Assembly (NCBI GenBank): GCA_025736915.1
Contig: CP107049.1
Span: forward strand, 682,001-746,000
DNA length: 64,000 nt
From: Acinetobacter nosocomialis
GTDB taxonomy: Bacteria > Pseudomonadota > Gammaproteobacteria > Pseudomonadales > Moraxellaceae
Direction: 5' to 3'
In this document: positions 36,883 to 46,812 of the stretch, piece by piece
Layout of the letters: each line of letters starts with the position of its first letter
How positions within the stretch are numbered: the stretch's first letter is position 1
Program-made: the position numbers and the translations under genes
The notes under the pieces: generated by a model
Databases searched by the model: none
Seen by the model: the letters and a program-made list of their open reading frames with translations, nothing else
Told to the model about the DNA's origin: nothing

Positions 36883-37242
36883 TTAGAACTGGACTTGTTC
36901 TACATCAATTTCTACACGTTTTAACGGTTTAAGGTCTATATCGACTTCACCCACTAGACCAATATTAGTCGTTGGGGAAATAGGATGACCTTGCCAAAGT
37001 TCATCATCTACATCAATGGTAATAGTGCCCGTTTTATCACGGAACTGATATTTTTCATCCCCTAAAGATTTCACCACTTGGCCATGTAATTTTACAGGCG
37101 TATTGTCTTTTGCTGTTAAAGCTTGCTTAACAGTCGTTACGGTTGCTGGAGTAATTGCTGCATGGTTCAAAGGTATATTTGCCATAACCATGCCAGCAGT
37201 TGCCAAACCAGCAGTCATCAAGATCACTTTAAATATTTTCAT
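36883..37242 (-). CDS. ygiW: YgiW/YdeI family OB-fold periplasmic protein
   Basis: A 119-residue protein with a Sec signal (MKIFKVILMTAGLATAGMVMA) and a mature BOF domain (small OB fold, TTVKQALTAKDNTPVKLHGQVVKSL...KYQFRDKTGTITIDVDDELW). In E. coli such proteins are stress-induced; the ygiW gene lies next to qseBC there too, which supports both calls. Cotranscription with qseBC is likely only partial because of the hairpin between them. Confidence 0.87.
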   Translation of the reverse strand: MKIFKVILMTAGLATAGMVMANIPLNHAAITPATVTTVKQALTAKDNTPVKLHGQVVKSLGDEKYQFRDKTGTITIDVDDELWQGHPISPTTNIGLVGEVDIDLKPLKRVEIDVEQVQF

Positions 37243-37317
37243 AAAATCACCTATTTGATTACATCTTGGAATGACATAAGTACAACAAGCATAGATGAGG
37301 TGAATCTTAAGAAAAAT

Positions 37318-39075
37318 TTAATTTAAAGGCACAACGCGTAACACCTCTTCTAAAGTGGTAAGCCCTTCTATGACTTTATGCGCTCCGGCAATTCTCAAAG
37401 GCTCTACACTTTCTTTTTTCGTTTGGCTTCTTAATTCATTTAATGTCGCATGACTACCAATCAGATGTTTAAGCTCAAGACTAACAGACATAAACTCATA
37501 AATACCGACTCGACCTTTATAACCAGTATGTCGGCACTGTTCACACCCTACTGCTTGATAAACTTTTTCTGGCATTTCCATAATGTAGTCAAAGGTTAGG
37601 TGTTGCCATTCATCTTCATTAATATGAGTCTGTTGCTTACAGTGCGGGCAAAGCTGTCGCACTAAGCGCTGTGCCAATACACCTAAAATAGTTGCTGCTG
37701 TCAGAAATGGTTGCACACCTAAATCATGCAAACGAGTCAAACTAGACGGTGCATCATTGGTATGTAAAGTTGATAATACCAAGTGACCTGTGAGTGCCGC
37801 CTGAATAGCCATATTTGCAGTGTCTTGGTCACGAATTTCCCCAATCATAATAATGTCGGGGTCTTGTCGCATTAAAGCACGCACGCCATCGGCAAAACCT
37901 AGATCAATTGCATTATTGACCTGCATTTGGTTAAAACTAGGCTCTAGCATTTCAATCGGGTCTTCAATGGTACAGACATTGACTTGATCGGTTGCGAGTT
38001 GCTTTAAAGAAGAATATAGCGTTGTGGTTTTACCAGAACCTGTTGGACCAGTAACCAAAATAATACCGTGACTATTTTGTGTTATGCGTTGCCACTGTTG
38101 TAATAAAGACTGATCAAAACCCAATTGCTGAAAGGAACGTACCAATACATCTGGATCGAAAATACGCATCACCAGTTTTTCACCAAACGCTGTTGGCAAC
38201 GTCGATAAACGGAGTTCAGTTTCTTGCCCTTTAGGTGTGCGTGTCTTTAAGCGACCATCTTGCGGTTTACGCTTTTCCGCTACATTTAACCGCCCTAAAA
38301 TTTTAATTCGGGAAATCACGGCGGTCAGTGTATTTGAAGGCATGTTATAAATAGTGTGTAAAACGCCATCAATACGAAACCGAACTTTACCATTGTCTTT
38401 GCGTGGTTCCATGTGAATATCACTGGCGCTTTGTTCAAATGCAAACTGTAAAATCCAGTCGACCAATTTCACAATGTGTTGATCATTGGCATCAGGGTTT
38501 TGGCTATCACCAAGCTGTAAAAGTGCTTCTACCCCCTTGTTATCACGGTCATGCGCAGCATCTTTTTGAGCTGAATTTACTGCACGGCTAACCTGATAAT
38601 ATTCTCGCAAGTAACGTTGCAACTGCTCAGGATTTAGCAGTACCCGTTCAATTTTTTTCGGTGCCAAACTTCGTTCCAGATTGTTTAACCAATCTATTTT
38701 AAAAGGCTGATCGGTACCAATCACAATTCGGTCCGCATGGACTTCTACAGCTAAAATGTGGTTCCGAATCGCAAACTCTTGTGACATGACTTGAGTTAAA
38801 GCGCTGACATCTGCCTTTAAAGGATCAATCACAAATAAAGGCAATTGCGCCCGATCGGCAAACCATTGGCACAGGCGGTTTAAACTTAAATGTGCCTGTA
38901 CGTGGTGTTGGTCTTTTAAATTAAAATGCGCAATCCACTGTAATGGATGCCACTTCAATTGATCTTTTTGTCTATTTGTCGTTTGTACCAATAATTTATC
39001 ACGCTCAGTAATACGGCCTTCTTGTAATAGTTGTTCTAGGCACCAATGTGCGTCTATTTCTACATGTGCATTCAT
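37318..39075 (-). CDS. gspE: GspE/PulE-type secretion ATPase
   Basis: A 585-residue AAA-type ATPase. The N-terminal domain is degenerate T2SSE-N; residues about 210 onward are the ATPase: SDIHMEPRK, RFRIDGVLHTIYN, Walker A GPTGSGKTTTLYSSLK, the Asp box RALMRQDPDIIMIGEIRD and the His box. A zinc module CPHC...CEQC follows near residues 490-530. It drives pseudopilus assembly of type II secretion and would use the gspL/gspM platform at the left edge. A type IV pilus PilB assignment is less likely by its CPHC-containing C-terminal region and its sequence. Confidence 0.8.
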   Translation of the reverse strand: MNAHVEIDAHWCLEQLLQEGRITERDKLLVQTTNRQKDQLKWHPLQWIAHFNLKDQHHVQAHLSLNRLCQWFADRAQLPLFVIDPLKADVSALTQVMSQEFAIRNHILAVEVHADRIVIGTDQPFKIDWLNNLERSLAPKKIERVLLNPEQLQRYLREYYQVSRAVNSAQKDAAHDRDNKGVEALLQLGDSQNPDANDQHIVKLVDWILQFAFEQSASDIHMEPRKDNGKVRFRIDGVLHTIYNMPSNTLTAVISRIKILGRLNVAEKRKPQDGRLKTRTPKGQETELRLSTLPTAFGEKLVMRIFDPDVLVRSFQQLGFDQSLLQQWQRITQNSHGIILVTGPTGSGKTTTLYSSLKQLATDQVNVCTIEDPIEMLEPSFNQMQVNNAIDLGFADGVRALMRQDPDIIMIGEIRDQDTANMAIQAALTGHLVLSTLHTNDAPSSLTRLHDLGVQPFLTAATILGVLAQRLVRQLCPHCKQQTHINEDEWQHLTFDYIMEMPEKVYQAVGCEQCRHTGYKGRVGIYEFMSVSLELKHLIGSHATLNELRSQTKKESVEPLRIAGAHKVIEGLTTLEEVLRVVPLN

Positions 39076-39363
39076 GTGTTATCCCCAATATATTTTTATA
39101 ATATAGCAGAGATGTTTTAGATTTAACTGGTATGAAAATTTCCAAATTCAGCTTTTAAATACCTTTTAACTTCAATTAATTAAACCAATTCTCAACTTGG
39201 TATTTTTTTGTGTCCTAAATCATATTTATAAAAATATTTATTGTGATAGTTTGATTAAAAAAGAGACTAGGCTCAATACAATAAAAAACATACACTGCAT
39301 ATGAATACATGATTTAAATATGATTAACACCTGTATATAACAATAAACCAATGAGGAAGTATT

Positions 39364-40632
39364 ATGAATCTTCCAATGACAATGTCATTACAAACTGCAT
39401 CTTTTGAAGAATTTATCACTATCATTGCTGCTGCATTAGGCTGCGGTTTATTAATTGGTCTGGAACGTGAACGCAGCAAGCTCAAACATGAATATAAAAC
39501 GTTTGCAGGTTTTCGATCTTTTGCAATTAGCTCCCTACTTGGTGCAATCTGCTTTTTATTTGGTACTGAAATTGGAATTGTAGGCGCTCTACTTATTGGC
39601 GCAATCAGCATAGTCTCCCTTAAAAATCAGCCGAATGACCCCGGTGTTACTACAGAACTCGCTTTTATTATGACTTACTTTATAGGAGCACTTTGTATCT
39701 GGAATATTTCGTTAGCTGCGGGTCTCGCCGTCATCATGACGATTATTTTATTAGCAAAACAATCCATGCATGGCATAGCCAGTCAATGGATTACAGAATC
39801 AGAATTGCGTGATGGGATTTTTTTACTGGCATTACTTTTAATTGCCTTACCGTTAGTCCCCAATAAACCATTTTGGGGACCTGTTTTAAACCCACATGTG
39901 ATTTTAAAATTACTGACTTTGATTTTATTTGTTCAAGCGCTCGCACATATTGCAAAGCGGCTTTTGTCATCGAAAAATGCTCTATTACTTTCTTCTTTAG
40001 CATCTGGTTTTGTATCGAGTACAGCGACTATTGCAACTCTAGGTTTAGAAGTTCGTTCTGGTCGTGCGAACGCCACCACAAATGCAGGTGCTGCATTGAT
40101 GTCGTGTGTTTCTACACTCATTCAGACCTTAATTATTGTGATTGGAATTAGCTTAGCATGGTTCAAAGTCATTATATTTCCAATGCTGATTGCATTGGTT
40201 TTTTTAGCGGTGTGGGCCTTTATTTTATTGCGTAAGGCGGAACCAAGTACGACTTCAGCCGAATTAGACTCCAGAATGTTCAGCTTAAAAGAAGCCGTGA
40301 TTATTGCGGGAACACTCACACTCATTCAGATTGGTGTTTATGGTCTAAGTCTATATTTAGGAGATGCTGGTTTAATCGCTGGGACTCTACTCGCTTCTTT
40401 GTTTGAAATACATGCAGCAATTGCAGCAGTGATTGTACAGGGAGAACCGAATAACGCTCATACCTCACTGCTCATTGCTTTTATGAGTGGTTTTGCAGTG
40501 CATGCAATTGCCAAGAGTATTAATTCAGCTATTTCAGGTGGAATGCGCTATGCCCTTGCTTTTATTCCCGCACAACTCACTCACATGGCGATATTAATTT
40601 GTCTGCTCTGGATGAACATACATTGGTTTTGA
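39364..40632 (+). CDS. MgtC/SapB-family membrane protein with DUF4010
   Basis: A 422-residue, multi-spanning inner-membrane protein. Residues about 20-145 form the MgtC-like domain (CGLLIGLERERSK and GFRSFAISSLLGA), and the remainder is the DUF4010 part with about eight helices. The family is found widely; the pathogen MgtC helps growth in low magnesium, but members with DUF4010 are uncharacterised. It stands alone, divergent from gspE and convergent with trmO. No ribosomal leader or riboswitch is evident in the 288-bp gap upstream. Confidence 0.83.
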   Translation: MNLPMTMSLQTASFEEFITIIAAALGCGLLIGLERERSKLKHEYKTFAGFRSFAISSLLGAICFLFGTEIGIVGALLIGAISIVSLKNQPNDPGVTTELAFIMTYFIGALCIWNISLAAGLAVIMTIILLAKQSMHGIASQWITESELRDGIFLLALLLIALPLVPNKPFWGPVLNPHVILKLLTLILFVQALAHIAKRLLSSKNALLLSSLASGFVSSTATIATLGLEVRSGRANATTNAGAALMSCVSTLIQTLIIVIGISLAWFKVIIFPMLIALVFLAVWAFILLRKAEPSTTSAELDSRMFSLKEAVIIAGTLTLIQIGVYGLSLYLGDAGLIAGTLLASLFEIHAAIAAVIVQGEPNNAHTSLLIAFMSGFAVHAIAKSINSAISGGMRYALAFIPAQLTHMAILICLLWMNIHWF

Positions 40633-40642
40633 AATGAGATGC

Positions 40643-41377
40643 TTAAGCGAGTAAAACATCTTCTACCATATCAACTACTGTAATTACATTATCATTCACT
40701 TTAAAATGAATATCAAAATTAGAAAACTTCATTTTATAGACTCGTTCAGGGTCTTCTTGATAGGCAGGCCTTGGGTCTAAAGCTAGAACTTGCTCTAATT
40801 CATCCAGATATTGCCCGTTAATTTTTTTATTTTTTAGAAGATTTTGCTGAGTAGTCAATGCACTTTCCGACCAGATGACTTGCTTTCGTTCTGGTTCAGC
40901 TTGTGCATAGCCACTTTGAGCATCAGCAATGGCATCTGAATATTGAATATAAGGTTTAATATCTAAAATTGGCGTGCCATTTAGTAAATCACTGCCCGTA
41001 ACATACACTCTTAAAGACTTACCGACTTTTTCAACCTTTTTCAAACGTACTACAGATAAACCCACAGGCGCTGGACGATACATGCTGCGTGTTGCAAACA
41101 CACCAATTTTTTCATTACCTCCTAAACGTGGCGGACGAACCTGAGGCCGAAACTTAGTTGCAGTCTCCTGATTTTTATTGTCATGAAACTGCCAGATGAG
41201 CCAGAGATGACTAAATTGTTCAATTCCCTCAAAAGCCAATAAGTCATTATAAGGTTCTACCATTTCGATATAAGACTCGATATTGACCAAATTAGGTTGG
41301 CGTGGAATACCAAATTTTTCTCGAAAAGGTGAGCACATGTGCCCGACTATTGGAAGGGTGACAGAATTCATCATCAC
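40643..41377 (-). CDS. trmO: tRNA m6t6A37 methyltransferase TrmO
   Basis: A 244-residue protein of the TrmO/TsaA family: a SAM-dependent beta-barrel N-methyltransferase that methylates t6A at position 37 of certain tRNA-Thr. Diagnostic stretches are FREKFGIPRQPNL near residue 18, QFHDN and FATRSMYRPAPVGLSVVRL. The C-terminal domain (YLDELEQVLALDPRPAYQEDP) is as in YaeB. It is divergent from fpr. Confidence 0.93.
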   Translation of the reverse strand: MMMNSVTLPIVGHMCSPFREKFGIPRQPNLVNIESYIEMVEPYNDLLAFEGIEQFSHLWLIWQFHDNKNQETATKFRPQVRPPRLGGNEKIGVFATRSMYRPAPVGLSVVRLKKVEKVGKSLRVYVTGSDLLNGTPILDIKPYIQYSDAIADAQSGYAQAEPERKQVIWSESALTTQQNLLKNKKINGQYLDELEQVLALDPRPAYQEDPERVYKMKFSNFDIHFKVNDNVITVVDMVEDVLLA

Positions 41378-41475
41378 TTTTTCTTATAAACACAATTAAA
41401 TATATTCAGTTTATCGGGAATGAAATTATATTAGAATAGCTATCTGTTTTCTTTTAATCGTGATCGAGACCTTTA

Positions 41476-42255
41476 ATGGCTGCTTTTAACGTTGAACGCA
41501 TTACTCATGTGCACCACTGGAATGACACCCTTTTCAGTTTTAAAACTACACGCGACACCAGCTTACGTTTTAAAAATGGTCAGTTCGTAATGATCGGACT
41601 TGAAGTGAATGGCAAACCGTTAATGCGTGCATATTCGATTGCAAGTGCGAACTACGAAGAAGAGTTAGAGTTCTTCTCAATTAAAGTACAAGACGGTCCT
41701 TTAACTTCGATTTTGCAAAAAGTACAAGTTGGTGACGAAATTTTAGTTTCTAAAAAACCGACAGGTACATTGGTTCATGATGACCTTTTACCAGGTAAAA
41801 ACTTGTACCTTTTATCTTCTGGTACTGGTCTTGCGCCATTCTTGTCAATTATTCGTGACCCAGAAACTTACGAACGCTTTGAAAAAGTAATCGTTGTTCA
41901 TGGTACACGCTATATTTCTGAATTAGCTTATCAAGACCTGATTTTGAACGAATTACCAAACCATGAATTCTTCGAAGAATTAGGTATTAAAGACAAACTT
42001 GTTTACTACCCTACTGTTACTCGTGAGCCTTTCCACACGCAAGGCCGTGTAACAACTGCAATTGAAACTGGTGCTTTATTTGAAAAAATTGGTTTACCAC
42101 GTTTCAACCGTGAAACTGACCGTGCAATGCTTTGCGGTAGCCCTGCATTCTTAAAAGATGTTGCTGCATTACTTGACCAACACGGTTTAGTTGAATCACC
42201 TCGTATGGGTGAAATGGGTGACTACGTGATTGAACGTGCGTTCGTAGAAAAATAA
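41476..42255 (+). CDS. fpr: Ferredoxin/flavodoxin-NADP reductase
   Basis: A 259-residue FAD enzyme: RAYSIASA binds FAD, SSGTGLAPFLSIIRDP is the NADP-domain P-loop, and AMLCGSPAFLKD the late block; the C terminus is short (FVEK). It reduces ferredoxin or flavodoxin, or oxidises them, for Fe-S and radical chemistry and oxidative stress. It is monocistronic and ends at a strong terminator shared with the convergent PhzF gene. Confidence 0.93.
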   Translation: MAAFNVERITHVHHWNDTLFSFKTTRDTSLRFKNGQFVMIGLEVNGKPLMRAYSIASANYEEELEFFSIKVQDGPLTSILQKVQVGDEILVSKKPTGTLVHDDLLPGKNLYLLSSGTGLAPFLSIIRDPETYERFEKVIVVHGTRYISELAYQDLILNELPNHEFFEELGIKDKLVYYPTVTREPFHTQGRVTTAIETGALFEKIGLPRFNRETDRAMLCGSPAFLKDVAALLDQHGLVESPRMGEMGDYVIERAFVEK

Positions 42256-42268
42256 GCTTTTTCTAAAT

Positions 42269-42298
42269 AAAAAACCGAGGCTAAGTCCTCGGTTTTTT
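42269..42298. terminator. Bidirectional terminator fpr / phzF-like
   Basis: AAAAAACCGAGG / CCTCGGTTTTTT with a 6-nt loop, 14 bp after the fpr stop and 12 bp before the convergent stop. Confidence 0.92.
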
Positions 42299-42309
42299 TA
42301 TATCTCTTT

Positions 42310-43179
42310 TTATAAGGTGATACTGCCATCGATACAGGTAACAGCCGTTCCACCCACCAAAATTTTATCTTGATGCAATTCAAGTTTCAGCTGTCCATCA
42401 CGGCCTAAAGCCCGTCCTTGTGAAGAAAACACCACATCATTTTGTGCCGGCAAAATCCCATGGTAACGAATAAAAGACGCCACACTACCATTACCACTGC
42501 CACAAACTGGGTCTTCATTTATTCCACATGAAGGGGCAAATGAACGAACTTCTATGTGTTTTTGCTCATCATTATTTTCATAAAAACCAAAAACTGTCGC
42601 ACCCGTAACTTTCATTTCTAAATCATGTTCTTTTAGAGCAGCAAAGTCTGGTTGGCTATCTAAAACAGCTTGGGCATTCACCGCTTGTAATACAATCCAA
42701 CGTGCGCCTACATCAACCAATGTGGCATTCCATTGAGTATTAATTTTACATTTTAAAATTTCTGCTAATTTCTCAGTGTGCATTGCATCAAGTGGAGTAA
42801 TTTTAGGCTTAGGGAGTTCAAATGATATATGCCCTGACTCACTTACGGTAAGCGTTACCAAGCCCGCAGCACATTGCTGTACCAGTTTACCGCCTTTAGC
42901 TGTCACGAGGCCCGCTTCAAGCAAAGCATAGGCAGTACCAATTGTAGGATGTCCTGCAAACGGCAACTCACTTTGCGGAGTAAAAATTCTAACCTGATAA
43001 TCAGCTTGCGAATCGGTCGCAGGGAGCACAAATGTCGTTTCAGAAAGATTCGTCCAATTCGCAATTTCCTGCATCTGTTCAGATGTTAAGGTACTGGCGT
43101 CCATAATGACTGCGACAGGATTACCTTTAAATGCTTGTGAAGTAAAAACATCAACTTGTTTAAATGCAACAACAGACAT
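42310..43179 (-). CDS. PhzF-family epimerase/isomerase
   Basis: A 289-residue protein with the diaminopimelate-epimerase-like fold. It carries FKGNPVAVIMD, the catalytic Glu in NLSETTFVLP, PFAGHPTIGTAYAL, and DPVCGSGNGSVA. True PhzF works in phenazine synthesis, but there are no phenazine genes here, so this is one of the broad uncharacterised branch. It is divergent from the MocR-type regulator gene (238 bp), which may control it. Confidence 0.85.
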   Translation of the reverse strand: MSVVAFKQVDVFTSQAFKGNPVAVIMDASTLTSEQMQEIANWTNLSETTFVLPATDSQADYQVRIFTPQSELPFAGHPTIGTAYALLEAGLVTAKGGKLVQQCAAGLVTLTVSESGHISFELPKPKITPLDAMHTEKLAEILKCKINTQWNATLVDVGARWIVLQAVNAQAVLDSQPDFAALKEHDLEMKVTGATVFGFYENNDEQKHIEVRSFAPSCGINEDPVCGSGNGSVASFIRYHGILPAQNDVVFSSQGRALGRDGQLKLELHQDKILVGGTAVTCIDGSITL

Positions 43180-43417
43180 AGACCACTCCTACTGATTTTT
43201 AAAATTAAAAAATATGGCTTTTAAGTCCTTACCATTTTTTGATCTTACTGATTTATTTTTAATGGTCACAGTATCAGTTAATATGAAAAATAATAGACAC
43301 AGTTTTTAAGTTTAGATTTGTGTTAAATGAACCAATCAAAAGCAATCACAATATTTGAGTTAAATAAAAGATCACGATAAAGTGTATCCATTGCTTTGGC
43401 TTTTTTAATGAATTGAC

Positions 43418-44878
43418 ATGTACAAATATAAAAAAGTGAGTGATGACCTAACCCTTCAAATTCAGAATGGCAGGCAGCCTATTGGTTCACGCTTACCATC
43501 AATTCGCGACTGCGCAAATCATTATCAGGTCAGCATTAACACCGTAAAAGAAGCTTATCGTCAGCTTGAAGACCAAGGTTTAATTTCAGTTCGTCCACAG
43601 TCTGGTTACTATGTTTGCCATGCACCTTCAAACTTACTAGAACTCGAAGAACGTTATGTCAGTGAAGAAAAAGTATCTCTTTCAGGAATTAGCTGTTTTC
43701 TCGCACAAATTGTTAAAAAACAGATGGACCCCGACTATGTCAATTTGGCCTTAGCTTGCCCTACCGGTGAAAACTTCTATCCAATTGAACGCTTAAAACG
43801 CTTAACTGCTCAAGTTTTACGGACACAACCAGATATTTTTAAAAACTATACTTTACCGCCCGGCTCTATACGTTTACGTACTCAAATTGCGAGGCGAAGT
43901 TTACAGCTTGGTATGTTTCTTTCAGCAGATGATATTGTACTCACTCACGGCACGATGGAGGCTTTAAGTCTCGCGATTATGGCAACAACTCAAGCGGGTG
44001 ACAGCATTGCTCTTGAGATCCCTACATTTCACAATCTGTACCCGCTTCTTCATAATTTAGGCCGAAAAATTGTAGAAGTGCCGACTTCGCCGCATACAGG
44101 TATGTGCCTAGATGCTCTTGAAGAACTCTTAAAATCTAAAAGTGTACAAGCCATATTAACCATTCCAACTGGACATAACCCTCTCGGTTTTAGCATGCCT
44201 GAAAAAAACCGCCGTCGCGTGGCAGAGTTAGCTAATCAGTTTCAAGTTCCTGTCATTGAAGATGCAATGTACGCCGAACTGCAACTCACTGAACCGCTCT
44301 TACCCAACATTAAGGCATTTGACCAAAATGGATGGGTTTTGGTGTGTGGTAGCTATACCAAGACTGTAGCACCCGACTATCGAATTGGTTGGTTAGAAGC
44401 TGGGCGCTTTCGTAATATTGTGCAGCAGCTTAAATTTACAACCACTGTTGCCGAACCAGCTTTACTCACAGAAACGTTGGGACTTTTTTTAGAAAATGGC
44501 GGATATGATCTGCACTTAAGGCATCTTAAAAAACGCTATCAACAACAAATTGACACCATCAAATCTTATATATGCCGTTATTTTCCAGTCAGTACTCGAG
44601 TCAGTCGACCGCAAGCAGGATTTATTTTATGGTTAGAGCTACCCGAGTCTATTGATGCATTAGAACTTTTTCATCAGGCAATGGATGAAAAAATCTTATG
44701 CATGCCGGGAATTTTATGTTCAGCTGATAAACGATTTAGTCACTGCTTACGTATAGCAGCTTGTTTTGAATTAAATCCCAAAATGTTAAATGCTTTGATG
44801 CGCTTAGGAGAGCTAGCAAAAAATATGCTGCCCGTACAAAAGGATAATGATCAAATCCCTACTAATTCAGTAGGTTGA
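43418..44878 (+). CDS. MocR-type GntR regulator with aminotransferase domain
   Basis: A 486-residue fusion. Residues about 1-70 are a GntR winged helix (RQPIGSRLPSIRDCANHYQVS), the rest a class I PLP-binding fold with LTHGTMEALSLAI, SYTKTVAPDYRIGW (PLP lysine) and IPTGHNPLG. MocR regulators sense pyridoxal phosphate or amino compounds; the target may be the divergent PhzF gene. Its stop overlaps the upstream extension of trhP, whose likely start is 57 bp downstream. Confidence 0.85.
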   Translation: MYKYKKVSDDLTLQIQNGRQPIGSRLPSIRDCANHYQVSINTVKEAYRQLEDQGLISVRPQSGYYVCHAPSNLLELEERYVSEEKVSLSGISCFLAQIVKKQMDPDYVNLALACPTGENFYPIERLKRLTAQVLRTQPDIFKNYTLPPGSIRLRTQIARRSLQLGMFLSADDIVLTHGTMEALSLAIMATTQAGDSIALEIPTFHNLYPLLHNLGRKIVEVPTSPHTGMCLDALEELLKSKSVQAILTIPTGHNPLGFSMPEKNRRRVAELANQFQVPVIEDAMYAELQLTEPLLPNIKAFDQNGWVLVCGSYTKTVAPDYRIGWLEAGRFRNIVQQLKFTTTVAEPALLTETLGLFLENGGYDLHLRHLKKRYQQQIDTIKSYICRYFPVSTRVSRPQAGFILWLELPESIDALELFHQAMDEKILCMPGILCSADKRFSHCLRIAACFELNPKMLNALMRLGELAKNMLPVQKDNDQIPTNSVG

Positions 44879-44934
44879 ATCCCAAATGTGGAGTTAATAA
44901 AATAAAACCATATATTTTTTATGCCTTTTATTTT

Positions 44935-46305
44935 ATGAAAACTGAACTCCTCTCTCCCGCAGGTTCACTAAAAAACATGCGCTATGCATTTGCCTATGGT
45001 GCAGATGCCGTATATGCAGGCCAACCACGTTACAGTTTACGTGTCCGTAATAATGCTTTTGATCATGACAATTTAAAAATTGGAATTGATGAAGCGCATG
45101 CTTTGGGTAAAAAGTTTTATGTTGTGGTGAATATTCAGCCACATAACAGCAAATTAAAGAACTTTATTCGTGACCTTGAGTCGATTGTGGCTATGCAGCC
45201 AGATGCGCTCATTATGTCTGACCCAGGCTTAATTATGATGGTGAGAGAGCATTTTCCAGAAGTACAAATTCATCTATCTGTTCAAGCCAACGCCATTAAC
45301 TGGGCCACTGTTAAATTTTGGAAAGATTACGGTTTAAGCCGTGTGATTTTATCTCGTGAGTTGTCATTAGAAGAAATAGAAGAAATCCAGCAACATGTAC
45401 CAGATATTGAACTCGAAGTTTTTGTACATGGCGCACTATGTATGGCCTACTCAGGCCGTTGCCTACTTTCTGGTTATATGAATAAACGTGATGCCAACCA
45501 AGGTGCTTGTACCAATGCTTGCCGTTGGGACTATAAGTTACATGAAGCCCAAGAAGATGCAAATGGAGATGTGATTCCAGTTACTCAGCTCAATGAGTCA
45601 GAAAAGTCTTGCTGCTCATCAGCACAATTAGAAACAACCTCGGCTCAAACGCTGTTGGTACAACGCAATGATGAAGAAATATTTGCTGCCGAAGAAGATG
45701 AACACGGCACCTATTTTATGAATTCTAAAGATTTACGTGCGGTACAACATGTAGATCGTTTAACCAAAATGGGGATTGCCTCACTGAAAATTGAAGGCCG
45801 TACTAAATCCTATTTTTACTGTGCCCGTACCGCCCAAATTTATCGAAAAGCTATTGATGATGCTTTAGCAGGCAAACCATTTGACTCAAGCTTAATGACC
45901 CAACTTGAAGGATTGGCGAACCGTGGTTACACCGAAGGTTTTTTAAGACGTCATGTGCATAGCGAATATCAAAACTATGCTGATGGTTCATCACATTTTG
46001 ACTACCAACAATTTTGTGGAGAGGTTTTAGAACGTCACGGCGATTATATTCGCATTGAAGTTAAAAACCGTTTTGTGGTGGGCGACTCACTTGAGCTGAT
46101 GACGCCTCAAGGTAATATCACCTTTACTTTAACCGAAATGCGCGATTTAAAAGGTAACACAATTACCGATGCTAAAGGTTCGGGGCATTTTGTTGAGATT
46201 TCACTTTCACAAGATGTTGATGTTAGTTATGCCCTACTCATACGCAATTTGCCGCATGCTAAGGAAAACATTACTGCCTCAACATTAGCTTATTCAGCGA
46301 GTTAA
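44935..46305 (+). CDS. trhP: tRNA U34 hydroxylation protein TrhP (peptidase U32 family)
   Basis: A 456-residue protein starting MKTELLSPAGSLKNMRYAFAYG. The U32 signature GACTNACRWDYKLHE is present, plus ALCMAYSGRCLLSGY and LKIEGRTKSYFYCARTAQ, matching E. coli YegQ/TrhP, needed for 5-hydroxyuridine at tRNA position 34. A middle Cys/Ser/acidic segment (about residues 218-245, ESEKSCCSSAQ) is divergent from the E. coli protein. A ferredoxin gene follows after 2 bp, which points to a shared redox role. Confidence 0.93.
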   Translation: MKTELLSPAGSLKNMRYAFAYGADAVYAGQPRYSLRVRNNAFDHDNLKIGIDEAHALGKKFYVVVNIQPHNSKLKNFIRDLESIVAMQPDALIMSDPGLIMMVREHFPEVQIHLSVQANAINWATVKFWKDYGLSRVILSRELSLEEIEEIQQHVPDIELEVFVHGALCMAYSGRCLLSGYMNKRDANQGACTNACRWDYKLHEAQEDANGDVIPVTQLNESEKSCCSSAQLETTSAQTLLVQRNDEEIFAAEEDEHGTYFMNSKDLRAVQHVDRLTKMGIASLKIEGRTKSYFYCARTAQIYRKAIDDALAGKPFDSSLMTQLEGLANRGYTEGFLRRHVHSEYQNYADGSSHFDYQQFCGEVLERHGDYIRIEVKNRFVVGDSLELMTPQGNITFTLTEMRDLKGNTITDAKGSGHFVEISLSQDVDVSYALLIRNLPHAKENITASTLAYSAS

Positions 46306-46307
46306 AC

Positions 46308-46571
46308 ATGGCACTTTTGATTACCAGTGACTGTATCAATTGTGATATGTGCTTACCGGAATGCCCCAATACAGCTATTTTTGAAGGCAACAAAGTTTAT
46401 GAAATTGATCCACTTCGTTGTACCGAGTGTGTAGGCTTTTACGATGCGCCTACGTGTAAGGCAGTCTGTCCAATCGATTGCATAAAACCAGACCCTGCGC
46501 ATATTGAGAATAAAGAGCAACTGCTAGAGAAATTTAAAGGGTTAAATTTACTCGGCGAATCTATTTCTTAA
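46308..46571 (+). CDS. YfhL-type 4Fe-4S ferredoxin
   Basis: An 87-residue ferredoxin with two cluster motifs: CINCDMCLPECPN near residues 8-20 and CTECVGFYDAPTCKAVCPIDC near residues 38-58 (the longer spacing of the YfhL/Allochromatium-type). It starts 2 bp after trhP, so it is cotranscribed and may be an electron donor for it or for fpr-linked pathways; this is inference. A strong terminator follows. Confidence 0.9.
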   Translation: MALLITSDCINCDMCLPECPNTAIFEGNKVYEIDPLRCTECVGFYDAPTCKAVCPIDCIKPDPAHIENKEQLLEKFKGLNLLGESIS

Positions 46572-46581
46572 AAAGACTATC

Positions 46582-46614
46582 GAGGATCAGGCTAAAGTTG
46601 CTGATCCTCTTTTT
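46582..46614 (+). terminator. Terminator after the ferredoxin gene
   Basis: GAGGATCAG / CTGATCCTC with a 10-nt loop and T5 run. Confidence 0.92.
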
Positions 46615-46812
46615 ATGACTATGCAGCTCAATGATTAAATAAATGAATGAATAAAATAGCTGAGAACACTTTGCTAGTGATAAAATCAATTTATCAGTTC
46701 AGTTTGATTTAATAGTCATTTTGTACCAAAAAAATTAAACAATCGTTAAAACTGCCAAACCATTTCAACATTTCATGTAGATTGATCAAAAATCATTCTG
46801 GCGCAGCTCCCC

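Noticed and set aside
42310..43179. Phenazine biosynthesis cluster from the PhzF gene
   Set aside because: No other phz genes are nearby; the PhzF-like fold is common in unrelated enzymes.
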